A stretch of 42,080 nucleotides of DNA, from NCBI GenBank assembly GCA_903903925.1, contig CAIVAU010000262.1, forward strand, positions 1 to 42,080, in the 5' to 3' direction. The DNA comes from an uncultured cyanobacterium (GTDB lineage Bacteria > Cyanobacteriota > Cyanobacteriia > Cyanobacteriales > Nostocaceae). The notes under the pieces are model-generated. The model saw nothing but the letters and a program-made list of their open reading frames with translations. It searched no databases and was not told where the DNA came from. Within the stretch, counting starts at the first letter, position 1. Every line of letters begins with the position of its first letter. Position numbers and translations under genes: made by a program. This document shows positions 8,835 to 17,804 of this stretch, piece after piece.

Positions 8835-9225
8835 TAACGGGATGTAACCCCAATTTTTTGACACAAACCCAGTCGTTAAGCCCGCAGCAATTTGGAACGG
8901 ACCAAGCCAGAACAGATATTTTCAAAGTTTCTTTTTCGTCATTTGTCAATGGTCAATAGTCCATTATGAAGCGATCTGATTAGGCGCAGGAATACTGTTG
9001 ACAGATTCATGCTCCTGGGGTATCATATTTTTTATGATGGGTATCTGTAAGAACATATATACTCGGATTAAAAATTTAAATCTCAAACGAATTTTGGTAG
9101 TGTGAGCGTCTCGCTCACGACGCGAGCGAGCAAGATTATAGACGATTAGGCGGTGAGCAGTCAAAAATGAGAATTTTTGTGGAAAAATTGCTTTAGATTT
9201 TGGTCGCTATGTCAATTAGACAGCA
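8835..9225. other. Intergenic stretch, no gene recognised
   Basis: About 390 bases between the IS630 right end and the DUF6887-like gene. It holds a short hairpin GTGAGCG/CGCTCAC around 9101-9117 followed by CGAGCGAGC, of a type often repeated in cyanobacterial genomes, and an inverted ATCATA/TATGAT near 9020-9040. Open frames here show no family features. Confidence 0.5.
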
Positions 9226-9429
9226 TTACTGGTCTAACGAGCGTTTTCGTTCAACTGCTTTTCTAAACTCTTCGTCACCAGCGGGGTCATCAAATGTGTA
9301 GCGAATACGGTTTGGTTCAGCTTTGATTTTATCCATTAAAATGTAAAAAGCAGTTTGGTCATCTGGATGTGCTTTTAAATAAGCTTTCAATTCCGATTTA
9401 GACATTTGTTCAAAGTTAGAGTTAGTCAT
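9226..9429 (-). CDS. Small conserved protein, DUF6887-like
   Basis: 67 residues from the ATG at 9429: MTNSNFEQMSKSELKAYLKA, then HPDDQTAFYILMDK and a charged tail. This resembles a cyanobacterial small-protein family (DUF6887-like) that is usually encoded in a two-gene unit. I prefer this start to one five codons earlier because it overlaps the upstream partner's stop as ATGA. The MSKSELKAYLKAHPDD segment is shared with many short cyanobacterial proteins and may be an oligomerisation or binding helix. Function unknown. Confidence 0.6.
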   Translation of the reverse strand: MTNSNFEQMSKSELKAYLKAHPDDQTAFYILMDKIKAEPNRIRYTFDDPAGDEEFRKAVERKRSLDQ

Positions 9430-9608
9430 TCCTCGAATTCCCATTCACCATTACGAAAAACTATTATTCCTAAATTATCTCCAGCCAAGATGTAAATCGT
9501 CCCATCTCGTTCATCCAATCTAACAATGTGGATTGGTAGCAAAAATGTACAGGTAGTGACTTGACAACGAATGAAACAAGTCAAAGTTTGCGGCGATGTT
9601 GTAACTAA
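9426..9608 (-). pseudogene. DUF6888-like partner gene lacking an ATG
   Basis: The frame ending at 9426 encodes about 60 codons with LTCFIRCQ, then LLPIHIVRLDERDGTIYILA and GDNLGIIVFRNGEWEFEE, similar to the small DUF6888-like family found before DUF6887-like genes. Its stop overlaps the next start (ATGA). No ATG or GTG exists in frame after the TGA at 9609-9611; only a TTG at 9584. It is either expressed from TTG or has lost its 5' end. The segment corresponding to the family's CQxLSNLYxPI is altered to CQVTTCTFLLPI, which supports decay. Confidence 0.5.
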
Positions 9609-9825
9609 TCATTCTCTCATAATTGTACGTTATGCACAAGGACATCTCACTCCACAGGACGACAGAGTTTACCCCAGATCCAGCCCCAGTCATCGGAGTC
9701 TTGTTCTATACTCTATTCCAGTAAATCATGATTTCGGCAAACTGGAGATCTCGGCCAGGAATGCGAGTTCAATACGCCGATGTAGAATGAAATAGACCTG
9801 CTACAGCAGTTTGAGGAAATACTTT

Positions 9826-10044
9826 ATGTTTATTGATGAACTGACACCAATATTTAAACAATTCATCCAGCATCCAGGTTCATTTACGGGGGGGTTCTTC
9901 TCTGGGTTGCTACGACTCCACCTGGCTGACGAACCTGTTAAAAGCTGGATAGCCCAACACTTGAACTCTAATAGCCAAACTACTTTTGCTACTGATGCAC
10001 ATAATGGCAAAGCTGGTGGTCCTCAATCAATTGAAATTGATTGA
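9826..10044 (+). CDS. Conserved small cyanobacterial protein
   Basis: 72 residues: MFIDELTPIFKQFIQHPGSF, then GGFFSGLLRLHLADEPVKSW and a polar tail ending GGPQSIEID. The arrangement (hydrophobic amphipathic front, SGLLRLxLxDxPVKSW motif, disordered tail) recurs as a hypothetical protein in cyanobacteria. ATG at 9826 is preceded by a GAGG at 9813. No signal peptide or clear membrane span. Function unknown. Confidence 0.65.
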   Translation: MFIDELTPIFKQFIQHPGSFTGGFFSGLLRLHLADEPVKSWIAQHLNSNSQTTFATDAHNGKAGGPQSIEID

Positions 10045-10089
10045 ATAGGAATGGGTAGGGGGGGCAGGGGAGTAGGGGAGTAATGTAAA

Positions 10090-10280
10090 ATGAAATACTT
10101 TGAAAAACGCCGCAATCAGTTATTATGTGAGCGTGTGCTAAATTCAGCCTGACCACTGGTGAAGTAGTAAACTATGCGATATTGCTGGTTGATGAACCTG
10201 CTTATGTCAGCACCCAGGGTGGGCACGTTGTGGTATTGACGGCGAGGAGTTTAGGCTCTAAACCAAAAAGCCCTAGCTAA
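10090..10280 (+). pseudogene. Possible small gene broken by a frameshift
   Basis: From ATG at 10090 the frame reads MKYFEKRRNQLLCERVL and stops at 10152. In another frame, from about 10138 to the TAA at 10280, coding-like sequence continues: KFSLTTGEVVNYAILLVDEP, then AYVSTQGGHVVVLTARSLG. Joined near 10139 they would give a basic protein of roughly 63 residues. Neither part is recognised; the call rests on the composition and the good junction only. Confidence 0.35.
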
Positions 10281-10427
10281 CCCGCCTCTCGTGCCTTGTT
10301 TACTACGTTTGCGGTAAGTGTTAAAGTTCTTATCGCGACCCTAGAACCTACCTGAACAGCGACTAAAGACGCGGTTCGTTTTTACTCACTAGCCTAATCG
10401 CTAAGATATGCAACTTGCGTGATCCAC

Positions 10428-10709
10428 ATGACTATTTACGTTGGAAATCTCTCCTACCGGGCTACTGAAGAAGACTTAAAATCAGTCTTTGCAGAGTACG
10501 GTGAGGTCAAAAGAGTTGTTTTACCTACTGACCGGGAAACTGGTCGGCTACGCGGCTTTGCTTTTGTTGATATGATCGAAGATGCCCAAGAAGACGCAGC
10601 TATCACAGAATTGGATGGTGCTGAATGGATGGGTCGTCAACTCAGAGTCAATAAAGCAAAACCGCGAGAGGAGGAACGCCGAAGTAGTTGGAATAGAAGA
10701 GAGTCCTAA
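10428..10709 (+). CDS. RNA-binding protein with one RRM (cyanobacterial Rbp)
   Basis: 93-residue glycine-poor RRM protein of the cyanobacterial Rbp type, thought to act in RNA handling and often cold-induced. RNP2 is IYVGNL at residues 3-8, RNP1 is RGFAFVDM near residue 45, with the aromatic residues needed to stack on RNA. The tail after the RRM (KPREEERRSSWNRRES) is short and basic, without the glycine-rich region of some Rbp proteins. The frame can start three codons earlier at a GTG, but MTIYVGNL is the family start. Immediately upstream (10281-10427) is a gene-free leader. An intrinsic terminator follows at 10870. Confidence 0.92.
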   Translation: MTIYVGNLSYRATEEDLKSVFAEYGEVKRVVLPTDRETGRLRGFAFVDMIEDAQEDAAITELDGAEWMGRQLRVNKAKPREEERRSSWNRRES

Positions 10710-11151
10710 GCGCACCCCCTTGGCGGCGCACCATCCACTACAAATCGAAGAAACTCCTCTTGATTCCTAATTCTCGTGTTTCTCAGGACTAGCAAGTTGC
10801 TTCCAGTTACGCAAAGTATGGATCTGCGGAAACATACTAGGAATAATGAGGAATTCAATACAAACTAATCCGACAGGTTGTGGTACAAAAGAAAACTACA
10901 GCTTGTCGGTTTTTACCATGCTAAATGGCTGTTGGGCTAATATTGTATTTAAATTGCCTGTCATACCGAGTGAACTTACCCTAATATAGCATCTGGGAAC
11001 GATGATCGCACTAGGGCAGACCAACTAGGGATTGATTTCTTTAGTTTATCTAAAATCACATTTGCGTTGTCAACTTACCTTTCTAAGATAGAAGCAGCAA
11101 CCACGGGATGAATCAAAGTAACATCCAAATCTCTAGGGAGGATTAAAAAAA
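10710..11151. other. Intergenic region: repeat scrap, terminator and fbp leader
   Basis: Positions 10711-10766 resemble the dispersed module seen at 19615-19660 and 33890-33930 (GGCGGCGCACCA and GAAACTCCTC pieces). A terminator lies at 10870-10914. The remaining 240 bases before fbp hold no gene; a promoter is expected there but I cannot fix one. Confidence 0.5.
10870..10914 (+). terminator. Rho-independent terminator
   Basis: CCGACAGGTTGT (10870-10881) pairs with ACAGCTTGTCGG (10898-10909), with only two G.T-type deviations, followed by TTTTT. It lies downstream of the RRM gene and upstream of fbp. Confidence 0.75.
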
Positions 11152-12201
11152 ATGGCTCAAGCGCCGGAATCTTTAGAGTTGCTTAACAACAACGCTACAG
11201 ATAAGAGCTTAAATCGTGATTGTACAACATTATCCCGTCACGTTCTACAGCAACTTCAGAGTTTTTCGCCCCAAGCACAAGATCTGAGTGCGCTGATGAA
11301 TCGTATTGCCCTTGCTGGCAAACTGATTGCTCGTCGCCTCAGCCGTGCTGGCTTAATGGAAGGAGTTCTCGGCTTTACTGGGGATGTCAACGTGCAGGGA
11401 GAATCTGTCCAAAAGATGGATGTCTACGCGAATGATGTGTTTATCTCTGTTTTCGAGCAAAGCGGCTTAGTCTGTCGCCTAGCTTCCGAGGAAATGGACG
11501 AACCCTACTACATTCCTGAAAACTGCCCTATTGGTCGCTATACTCTGCTGTATGACCCGATAGATGGCTCCTCCAACACCGATACCAATCTCAGTCTGGG
11601 TTCTATCTTCTCGATTCGTCAACAAGAAGGAGCCGATCTCACTGGTGAGGCGGCTGATCTCCTCTCTGCTGGACGCCAACAGATAGCGGCTGGATACATA
11701 CTGTATGGCCCCAGCACAATGCTGGTCTATACTATAGGAAAGGGCGTTCATTCATTTACCCTCGATCCTAGCTTGGGGGAATTTATCCTCACGGAAGAAA
11801 ATATTCGGATTCCTAACCACGGCTCAGTGTACAGCGTCAACGAGGGGAACTTTTGGCAGTGGGATGAATCGATTCGGGAATACATCCGCTATGTCCATCG
11901 AACAGAAGGCTATACCGCTCGTTATAGTGGGGCAATGGTGAGTGATATTCATAGGATTTTGGTTCAAGGCGGTGTATTTCTTTACCCAGGCACACTTCCG
12001 AAACCAGAAGGCAAATTGCGCTTACTTTATGAATCTGCTCCCTTAGCTTTTGTCATTGAGCAAGCAGGTGGTCGCGCCACGACAGGACATATGGATATTT
12101 TGGACGTGGTGCCAAAACAACTACATCAGCGCGTACCTCTAATTATAGGTAGCCCAAAGGATGTAGCCAAGGTGGAGTCTTTCATTCAAAATGGTCACTA
12201 G
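11152..12201 (+). CDS. fbp: Fructose-1,6-bisphosphatase class I
   Basis: 349-residue class I FBPase, cytosolic, removing the C1 phosphate of fructose 1,6-bisphosphate for gluconeogenesis, the Calvin cycle and the pentose phosphate route. Metal-binding motif DPIDGSSNTD lies at about residues 136-145, preceded by ASEEMDEP; the sugar-binding region follows (YSVNEGNFWQWD, then YTARYSGAMVSDIHRIL), and the C-terminal catalytic GKLRLLYESAPLAFVIEQAGG is complete. A strong GGGAGGA ribosome site sits just before an A-rich spacer and the ATG. First gene of the cluster with tal, zwf and opcA; 97 bases separate it from tal. Confidence 0.97.
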   Translation: MAQAPESLELLNNNATDKSLNRDCTTLSRHVLQQLQSFSPQAQDLSALMNRIALAGKLIARRLSRAGLMEGVLGFTGDVNVQGESVQKMDVYANDVFISVFEQSGLVCRLASEEMDEPYYIPENCPIGRYTLLYDPIDGSSNTDTNLSLGSIFSIRQQEGADLTGEAADLLSAGRQQIAAGYILYGPSTMLVYTIGKGVHSFTLDPSLGEFILTEENIRIPNHGSVYSVNEGNFWQWDESIREYIRYVHRTEGYTARYSGAMVSDIHRILVQGGVFLYPGTLPKPEGKLRLLYESAPLAFVIEQAGGRATTGHMDILDVVPKQLHQRVPLIIGSPKDVAKVESFIQNGH

Positions 12202-12298
12202 GAAACTAGTTAGGAGTTAGGAGTTAGGAGTTAGGGGAAGAACTAACAATTAACAACTAACAGTTAACAACTAAAGTAGGAGTCAAACAAAAACAGCC
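12202..12298. repeat. GTTAGGA heptads between fbp and tal
   Basis: Three copies of a GAGTTAG/GTTAGGA heptad (12210-12235) followed by AACTAAC-type words that are their degenerate complement, so the gap could form a weak hairpin. Confidence 0.7.
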
Positions 12299-13444
12299 AT
12301 GGCAACTAATCAACTGTTAGAAATTAAAAAATACGGTCAAAGTATCTGGATGGATAATTTGAGCCGTGATATTATTCAGTCAGGTGAACTGAAAGATCTG
12401 GTTGAAAACAAAGGAATCTCTGGGATTACCTCGAACCCAGCTATCTTTGAAAAGGCGATCGCAGGCAATGCGATTTATGATGCGGATATTGAAACTGGAA
12501 TTCGTGCAGGATTATCAATAGACAAAATCTATGAATCTCTGGTTTTCACAGATATTCGCAACGCTTGTGACATTTTGTACCCAGTTTATGAAGCTTCTAA
12601 TGGGTTGGATGGTTATGTGAGCATAGAAGTACCACCCACAATTGCTCATGATACTGAAGCAACGATCGCTGAAGCTCGCCGCTATTACCAAGAAATTGGT
12701 CGGGAAAATGTCATGATCAAAATTCCTGGCACAGATTCTGGGTTGCCCGCCGTTGAGCAGGTCATAGCTGATGGGATCAACGTTAACGTGACGCTGCTGT
12801 TCTCTGTAGAAAGTTACATCAGCACAGCTTGGGCATACATCGGTGGTCTAGAAAAACGGGCAGCAGAAGGTAAGGACATCAGCAAAATTGCCTCTGTAGC
12901 TAGCTTCTTCCTGAGCCGAATTGATAGCAATATTGACGGCAAAATTGACGCCAAGTTGGCAAAAGGCGTTGATGACATAACCGTAGAAGCAAAGCTGAGA
13001 ACTGTCAAAGGGAAAATCGCGATCGCCAATGCGAAGATTGCCTATGAAGAATACAAAAAGATTATCCACGGCGATCGCTGGCAAGCCTTGGTAGCAAAAG
13101 GTGCAAATGTACAGCGGTTACTTTGGGCAAGCACTAGCACCAAAGACCCCAGCTACAGCGACGTGATGTATGTCGATGAATTAGTGGGACCTGAAACCGT
13201 CAACACTTTGCCACCTGCAACGATAGAGGCTTGTGCCGATCATTGCGATGTAGCTAGTCGCCTGGAAACACACATAGACGAGGCTCACAAAGTGATCGAC
13301 AGCCTCAAAGACCCAGACATCAACATCGACATCAACCAAGTCATGACAGAACTGCTAGTTGAAGGTATTGACAAATTTGTCAAACCCTTCCAATCACTGA
13401 TGACCTCCTTAGAAAATAAGGTGAAGCATTTGTCACCAGTGTAG
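12299..13444 (+). CDS. tal: Transaldolase
   Basis: 381-residue transaldolase, which moves a dihydroxyacetone unit between sugar phosphates in the non-oxidative pentose phosphate pathway. N-terminal QSIWMDNLSRDIIQSGELKD and GISGITSNPAIFEKAI are diagnostic. The Schiff-base lysine is in NVMIKIPGT at about residue 141; NVTLLFS follows, and the C-terminal part has LWASTSTKDPSYSDVMYVDE. The length matches the longer bacterial TalB/Tal-B subfamily found next to zwf in cyanobacteria. Start ATG at 12299 with an AGGAG upstream. Confidence 0.97.
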   Translation: MATNQLLEIKKYGQSIWMDNLSRDIIQSGELKDLVENKGISGITSNPAIFEKAIAGNAIYDADIETGIRAGLSIDKIYESLVFTDIRNACDILYPVYEASNGLDGYVSIEVPPTIAHDTEATIAEARRYYQEIGRENVMIKIPGTDSGLPAVEQVIADGINVNVTLLFSVESYISTAWAYIGGLEKRAAEGKDISKIASVASFFLSRIDSNIDGKIDAKLAKGVDDITVEAKLRTVKGKIAIANAKIAYEEYKKIIHGDRWQALVAKGANVQRLLWASTSTKDPSYSDVMYVDELVGPETVNTLPPATIEACADHCDVASRLETHIDEAHKVIDSLKDPDINIDINQVMTELLVEGIDKFVKPFQSLMTSLENKVKHLSPV

Positions 13445-13537
13445 TTACTGGTTAGTGGTTAGTACTACAACGACTAACCACTAACAAACAACGACCAACA
13501 ACTTACAACCAACTAGCAACAACTAGCAAAAATCGTT

Positions 13538-15067
13538 ATGGTCAGCCTACTTGAAAATCCTTTGCGCGTTGGTCTGCAACAGCAACGGATGCCTGATCCC
13601 CAGATCATAGTTATCTTTGGCGCGTCTGGAGATCTTACTCAGCGCAAACTGGTCCCAGCACTCTACAAATTGCGCCGAGAAAGGCGTATTCCACCAGAAA
13701 CCACCGTTGTTGGTGTGGCTCGTCGAGACTGGACCCATGATTACTTCCGCGAACAAATGCGGCAAGGGATGGAGGAGTTTCATGATGGGATCGGACCTGA
13801 GGAACTCTGGCAAGATTTTTCTCAAGGTCTGTTCTATTGCTCTGGAGATATGGACAATCCAGAGAGCTACCAGAAACTGAAAAACTTGTTGACCGAATTA
13901 GACGAAAAAAGAGGAACAAGGGGAAACAAAATATTCTACCTTTCTGTTGCTCCAAAATTCTTTGCAGAGGGAATCAAGCAACTGGGGACAGCAGGGATGT
14001 TGGACGATCTAGAGAAGGATCGTCTAGTCATTGAAAAACCTTTTGGTCGGGATTTGGCTTCTGCACAAAGCCTGAACCGAGTGGTACAAAAGTATTGCCA
14101 AGAACAGCAAGTTTACCGCATTGACCACTACCTAGGTAAAGAGACAGTTCAGAATCTCCTAGTGTTTCGCTTTGCCAATGCGATCTTTGAACCATTGTGG
14201 AATCGTCAGTTTGTTGACCACGTTCAAATTACTGTGGCGGAAACTGTGGGAGTAGAAGATCGGGCTGGGTACTATGAAAGCTCAGGCGCACTGCGGGACA
14301 TGTTGCAAAACCATCTCATGCAACTGTTTTGCTTAACGGCGATCGAGGCACCCAACGCCCTAGATGCCAACAGTATACGTACAGAAAAGGTCAAGGCACT
14401 CCAAGCGACTCGATTAGCTGATATCAATAATTTACAGCGTTCCGCAATTCGGGGTCAATATAGTGCTGGGTGGATGAAGGGGAAACCTGTAGCAGGATAT
14501 CATGAAGAGCCTGGAGTTAATCCCAACTCAACAACACCCACTTATGTTGCAATGAAGTTCCTCGTGGACAATTGGCGCTGGCATGGTGTTCCCTTCTACT
14601 TACGCACTGGGAAACGCATGCCGAAAAAAGTCAGTGAGATTTCGATCCACTTCCGCGAAGTCCCTTCTCGGATGTTTCAATCCGTTGCGCAACAGACGAG
14701 TGGGAACATTTTAGCCATGCGGATTCAACCGAATGAAGGAATTTCCCTACGTTTTGACGTCAAAATGCCAGGAGCAGCATTCCGCACCCGTTCCGTTGAC
14801 ATGGACTTTAGTTATGGTTCCTTTGGCATTGAAGCAACTTCCGATGCTTATGATCGCCTCCTGCTAGATTGTATGATGGGTGATCAAACATTGTTCACAC
14901 GAGCGGACGAAGTGGAAGCTGCTTGGCAAGTCGTGACACCAGCCCTTTCCGTTTGGGATCTGCCTGCCGATCCGTCGTCAGTTCCCCGATATGAAGCCGG
15001 CACCTGGGAACCAGCCGAAGCAGAATTATTGATTAACCAAGATGGTCGCCGATGGCGCAGACTGTAA
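13538..15067 (+). CDS. zwf: Glucose-6-phosphate 1-dehydrogenase
   Basis: 509-residue G6PDH, the first enzyme of the oxidative pentose phosphate pathway; oxidises glucose 6-phosphate to 6-phosphogluconolactone and supplies NADPH in the dark and to heterocysts. Rossmann motif IFGASGDLTQRKLVPALY lies near residues 26-43. The substrate-binding RIDHYLGKETVQN is at about 194-206, and NHLMQLFCLTAIEAP and RTGKRMPKK follow in order. Its activity in cyanobacteria is redox-controlled and needs OpcA, encoded 116 bases downstream. It is complete, with a normal C-terminus. Confidence 0.98.
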   Translation: MVSLLENPLRVGLQQQRMPDPQIIVIFGASGDLTQRKLVPALYKLRRERRIPPETTVVGVARRDWTHDYFREQMRQGMEEFHDGIGPEELWQDFSQGLFYCSGDMDNPESYQKLKNLLTELDEKRGTRGNKIFYLSVAPKFFAEGIKQLGTAGMLDDLEKDRLVIEKPFGRDLASAQSLNRVVQKYCQEQQVYRIDHYLGKETVQNLLVFRFANAIFEPLWNRQFVDHVQITVAETVGVEDRAGYYESSGALRDMLQNHLMQLFCLTAIEAPNALDANSIRTEKVKALQATRLADINNLQRSAIRGQYSAGWMKGKPVAGYHEEPGVNPNSTTPTYVAMKFLVDNWRWHGVPFYLRTGKRMPKKVSEISIHFREVPSRMFQSVAQQTSGNILAMRIQPNEGISLRFDVKMPGAAFRTRSVDMDFSYGSFGIEATSDAYDRLLLDCMMGDQTLFTRADEVEAAWQVVTPALSVWDLPADPSSVPRYEAGTWEPAEAELLINQDGRRWRRL

Positions 15068-15183
15068 AGAGTAAAGAGTGAGGAGTTAGAAGTTAGGAGT
15101 TAGGAATAAAAACTCCTCACTCCTCACTCCCAACTCCTAACTGAATTTAAAACTCAAAACTCCAAACTTAACAGTACAATACT
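15068..15183. repeat. Inverted heptads between zwf and opcA
   Basis: GAGTTAGAAGTTAGGAGTTAGGA (about 15080-15104) faces CTCCTCACTCCTCACTCCC...CTCCTAACTG (15112-15142). The tracts are complementary and could form a hairpin in the mRNA between the two genes. Similar material separates fbp/tal and follows opcA. Confidence 0.75.
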
Positions 15184-16557
15184 ATGACTCCCCAAGCTCC
15201 TACTATTTTTTCACTTCAAGCTCCGAAGGATATTTCGCTGACAGAAATTGAAGCGGAACTTGGTCAAATTTGGCAAAGTTACGGTATTGCCGGTGAGGAT
15301 GGTGCTCTTCCTGCGGCTACCCGAGCAACAACATTCACTTTGGTAGTTTACGAACCAGAAGAAACCCAACGATTGTTGGCGGCTTTGGGATATTATCAAG
15401 GTCCGATTGATGGGATTCTCGGACCACAAACCCAAGTGGCACTGCGAGAAGCGCAAAGGAAACATAAACTGGCAGATACAGGAAAAGCGTCACCTGAAAC
15501 TCTTACTGTATTGCGGGAAGAACTGGCTAAACGTTACGGTAGTGAGGCAAGCGCAGACAATGGTTCTGGTAGTATACCCTACCCAAATGCGACCAGCCCC
15601 AATATTGCCGATGAAATTGCCCTTCGCAACCCTTGTCGCATTATTACTCTCTCTCCAATAGCTGGAGAAGACGAAGGTGTCAGGGCTCAAGTCTCTGCCT
15701 ATTGCCCGATCCAAAAGCAATCGTCAAGTACCCTCGTCTGCTGCGAATATATTACTCTGACTGGAACAGCTGCTGCCTTAGAACGAATTGGTGGGATGAT
15801 TCCAGCATTATTAATTGGTGGTTTGCCTAAGTTTCTGTGGTGGAAAGCAACACCAGACCCTAGCAATGCGCTATTCAAGCGACTGGCAGCGGTATGCAAC
15901 AATGTGGTTGTTGACTCTTGTAACTTTAACACACCGGAAACGGATTTGCTCAGCTTGCAAGAGTTGGTAAAAATCGGTGTCCCATTGGCTGATCTGAACT
16001 GGCGACGTCTCTCTGGATGGCAAGAGTTGACAGCTGAAGCTTACGACGCACCCCAACGTCGTGCTGCTCTAGTAGAAGTAGACAGAGTAAACATTGATTA
16101 CGAAAAAGGCAACCCTGTACAAGCTTTGCTGTTTGTAAGTTGGTTAGCAAATCGGTTAAATTGGCAGCCAGTTTCCTATCAAAAAGAAAGCGGAGATTAC
16201 GACATCACGCGAATTCACTTTGTTGCACAAGACCAACGGCAAATAGAAGCCGAGTTAGCAGGGGTTCCAGTTGCTGATGTGGGTGAAGTTCCTGGCGACT
16301 TGATTGCTCTACGTTTGAACTCTACCAATCCCCAGGCAAATTGTGGTACGTTAATCTGCTCTGAAACTGGTGGTTGTATGCGGATGGAGACACACGGTGG
16401 GGCTCAATCCAGTGGTGTGTTTCGACAGGTAACTTCTCTTTCTGAGCAAAAAGCAGAAGTTTTGCTCAGCCAGCAGGTGCAACGCTGGGGTCGGGAAGCA
16501 CTGTTTGAAGAAAGTTTGGCAGTGACAACCAATATGATTAATTTGGGTAGGGGTTAG
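15184..16557 (+). CDS. opcA: OpcA, glucose-6-phosphate dehydrogenase assembly/allosteric effector
   Basis: 457-residue OpcA, needed to assemble and activate G6PDH in cyanobacteria. The N-terminus (to about residue 45) starts the OpcA fold, interrupted by a peptidoglycan-binding-1-like segment at about 55-115: TQRLLAALGYYQGPIDGILG, then PQTQVALREAQRKHKLADTG, which normally binds cell-wall polymers but is a standard part of cyanobacterial OpcA. The rest holds the conserved CRIITLSP, IGGLPKFLWWKATPDP and the C-terminal GGCMRMETHGG. Cysteines in the latter part could be thioredoxin targets, in line with reported redox control. Last gene of the cluster; followed by heptad repeats. Confidence 0.95.
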   Translation: MTPQAPTIFSLQAPKDISLTEIEAELGQIWQSYGIAGEDGALPAATRATTFTLVVYEPEETQRLLAALGYYQGPIDGILGPQTQVALREAQRKHKLADTGKASPETLTVLREELAKRYGSEASADNGSGSIPYPNATSPNIADEIALRNPCRIITLSPIAGEDEGVRAQVSAYCPIQKQSSSTLVCCEYITLTGTAAALERIGGMIPALLIGGLPKFLWWKATPDPSNALFKRLAAVCNNVVVDSCNFNTPETDLLSLQELVKIGVPLADLNWRRLSGWQELTAEAYDAPQRRAALVEVDRVNIDYEKGNPVQALLFVSWLANRLNWQPVSYQKESGDYDITRIHFVAQDQRQIEAELAGVPVADVGEVPGDLIALRLNSTNPQANCGTLICSETGGCMRMETHGGAQSSGVFRQVTSLSEQKAEVLLSQQVQRWGREALFEESLAVTTNMINLGRG

Positions 16558-16600
16558 GAGTCAGGAGTCAGGAGTTAGGAGTCAGGAGTTAGGAGCAATC
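16553..16600. repeat. GTTAGGA/GTCAGGA heptads after opcA
   Basis: Six consecutive heptads alternating GTTAGGA and GTCAGGA, the mixture of two heptad types found singly elsewhere in the window. The next 100 bases contain loosely inverted ATTAACAGGATT and ATCCTGTTAAT words. Confidence 0.85.
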
Positions 16601-16724
16601 AACATCAAGATTAACAGGATTTGAAGAATCGAAGAAAAACCAGAACACTCATCCTGTTAATTCTAAAATCCCGCTAATCCTGATTAAGATTCTTTTTCAA
16701 ACTATAAATCATAGGAGGTTTGTT

Positions 16725-17804
16725 ATGGTAGTTAAAAAACTTAATGAGAAAAATACGAAAGCTCAAATTATCGAAGCTTATGAAGAATTGGCGAGGGAAA
16801 AATTAGCGCTAAACTCACAACTTGATCAACTACGAAAAGAAAATATTTCTGAAACTAAAGATAAGCCAAAGATTGAAAAAGAAATAGCTATGAATCAGCC
16901 TTCAACTGTTCAGCAAAAGATGAATTCTGCGATAGCAGATTTAGAGAAAATTCAGTTAGGTTTTGGTAGTGCTGCTAGTGAGTTGTCGGAACAACTAAGC
17001 ACAAAAGCGTCTGAGCTAGCAGAAATCAGGCAATCTGTAGAGAATGAAATTCAGCAACTAAAACAATTGCATAATTTAGAAATATCAGAAGGCACGCTGG
17101 ATACTCTACTCAAAGCCTATGAAGATAATTTTAAGGCTTACCAGGAAGAGTTTAAACAGCGTCACGAAACCTTATTTCAAGAAAATCAAGAGCAAAGAAA
17201 TGCTTGGGAAAAAGAAGAAGAAGAACATAAAAGAACGATCAAAGAAAGAAACGAAAACCTCAATAAAACTCGACAACGGGATATAGCAAGCTATAAATAT
17301 GATTTAGAACTCCGGCGTAATCTTGAGACAGATGAGTACGAACAACAACAAAAAGCACTGTACGCACAACTAGAAGAATTCCGACAAGAAATAGAAAAAC
17401 AGTGGGCTGAACGTGAGAAAGTTATTTCTGAGCAAGAAAAACAATTTGAAGAATATAAAGCTAAGGTAGAGGCATTTCCTAAAGAGAAAGAAGCAGCTAT
17501 CAAAAAAGCTACAGAAGAAGGCAAAGGCATTGCTTATTATCAAGCCAAGGTAAAATCAGATTTATTGGCTAAAGAAGTAGAAGGGCAAAAGCGTTTCTAT
17601 GAACAGAGACTTCAATCTCTAGAACAGACGATAACTAATCAAGAGGTACGACTTCAAAACCTATCCAAACAACTTGAATCTGCTCTCAAACAAGTTCAGG
17701 ATTTGGCAATTAAAGCTATTGAAGGAACTGCAAATGTGAATTCATACCAGGCAATTAAAGAGATAGCATTAGAACAGGCTAAAAGTCAGGTAAAAAATAA
17801 ATAA
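16725..17804 (+). CDS. Long coiled-coil protein of unknown function
   Basis: 359-residue soluble protein, charged and almost wholly helical, with heptad-like repetition from about residue 90 to the end (for example YEDNFKAYQEEFKQRHETLF and EQQQKALYAQLEEFRQEIE). A conserved-looking non-coiled island lies at PKEKEAAIKKATEEGKGIAY, and the end (AIEGTANVNSYQAIKEIA) differs in character. No signal peptide, membrane span or catalytic motif. A strong AGGAGG precedes the ATG. It is immediately followed, in frame after its stop, by the tail of an xisI gene and then by two more unknown genes on the same strand, so it probably forms a unit with them. Comparison to SMC-like coiled coils is superficial: no ATPase motifs. 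Confidence 0.8.
   Translation: MVVKKLNEKNTKAQIIEAYEELAREKLALNSQLDQLRKENISETKDKPKIEKEIAMNQPSTVQQKMNSAIADLEKIQLGFGSAASELSEQLSTKASELAEIRQSVENEIQQLKQLHNLEISEGTLDTLLKAYEDNFKAYQEEFKQRHETLFQENQEQRNAWEKEEEEHKRTIKERNENLNKTRQRDIASYKYDLELRRNLETDEYEQQQKALYAQLEEFRQEIEKQWAEREKVISEQEKQFEEYKAKVEAFPKEKEAAIKKATEEGKGIAYYQAKVKSDLLAKEVEGQKRFYEQRLQSLEQTITNQEVRLQNLSKQLESALKQVQDLAIKAIEGTANVNSYQAIKEIALEQAKSQVKNK

Noticed and set aside
8761..9164. Two minus-strand frames of 62 and 66 codons
   Set aside because: First spans the IS end and a repeat; second has no similarity or ribosome site.
9571..9795. Plus-strand frame of 74 codons
   Set aside because: Lies opposite the DUF6888-like frame and lacks a recognisable pattern.
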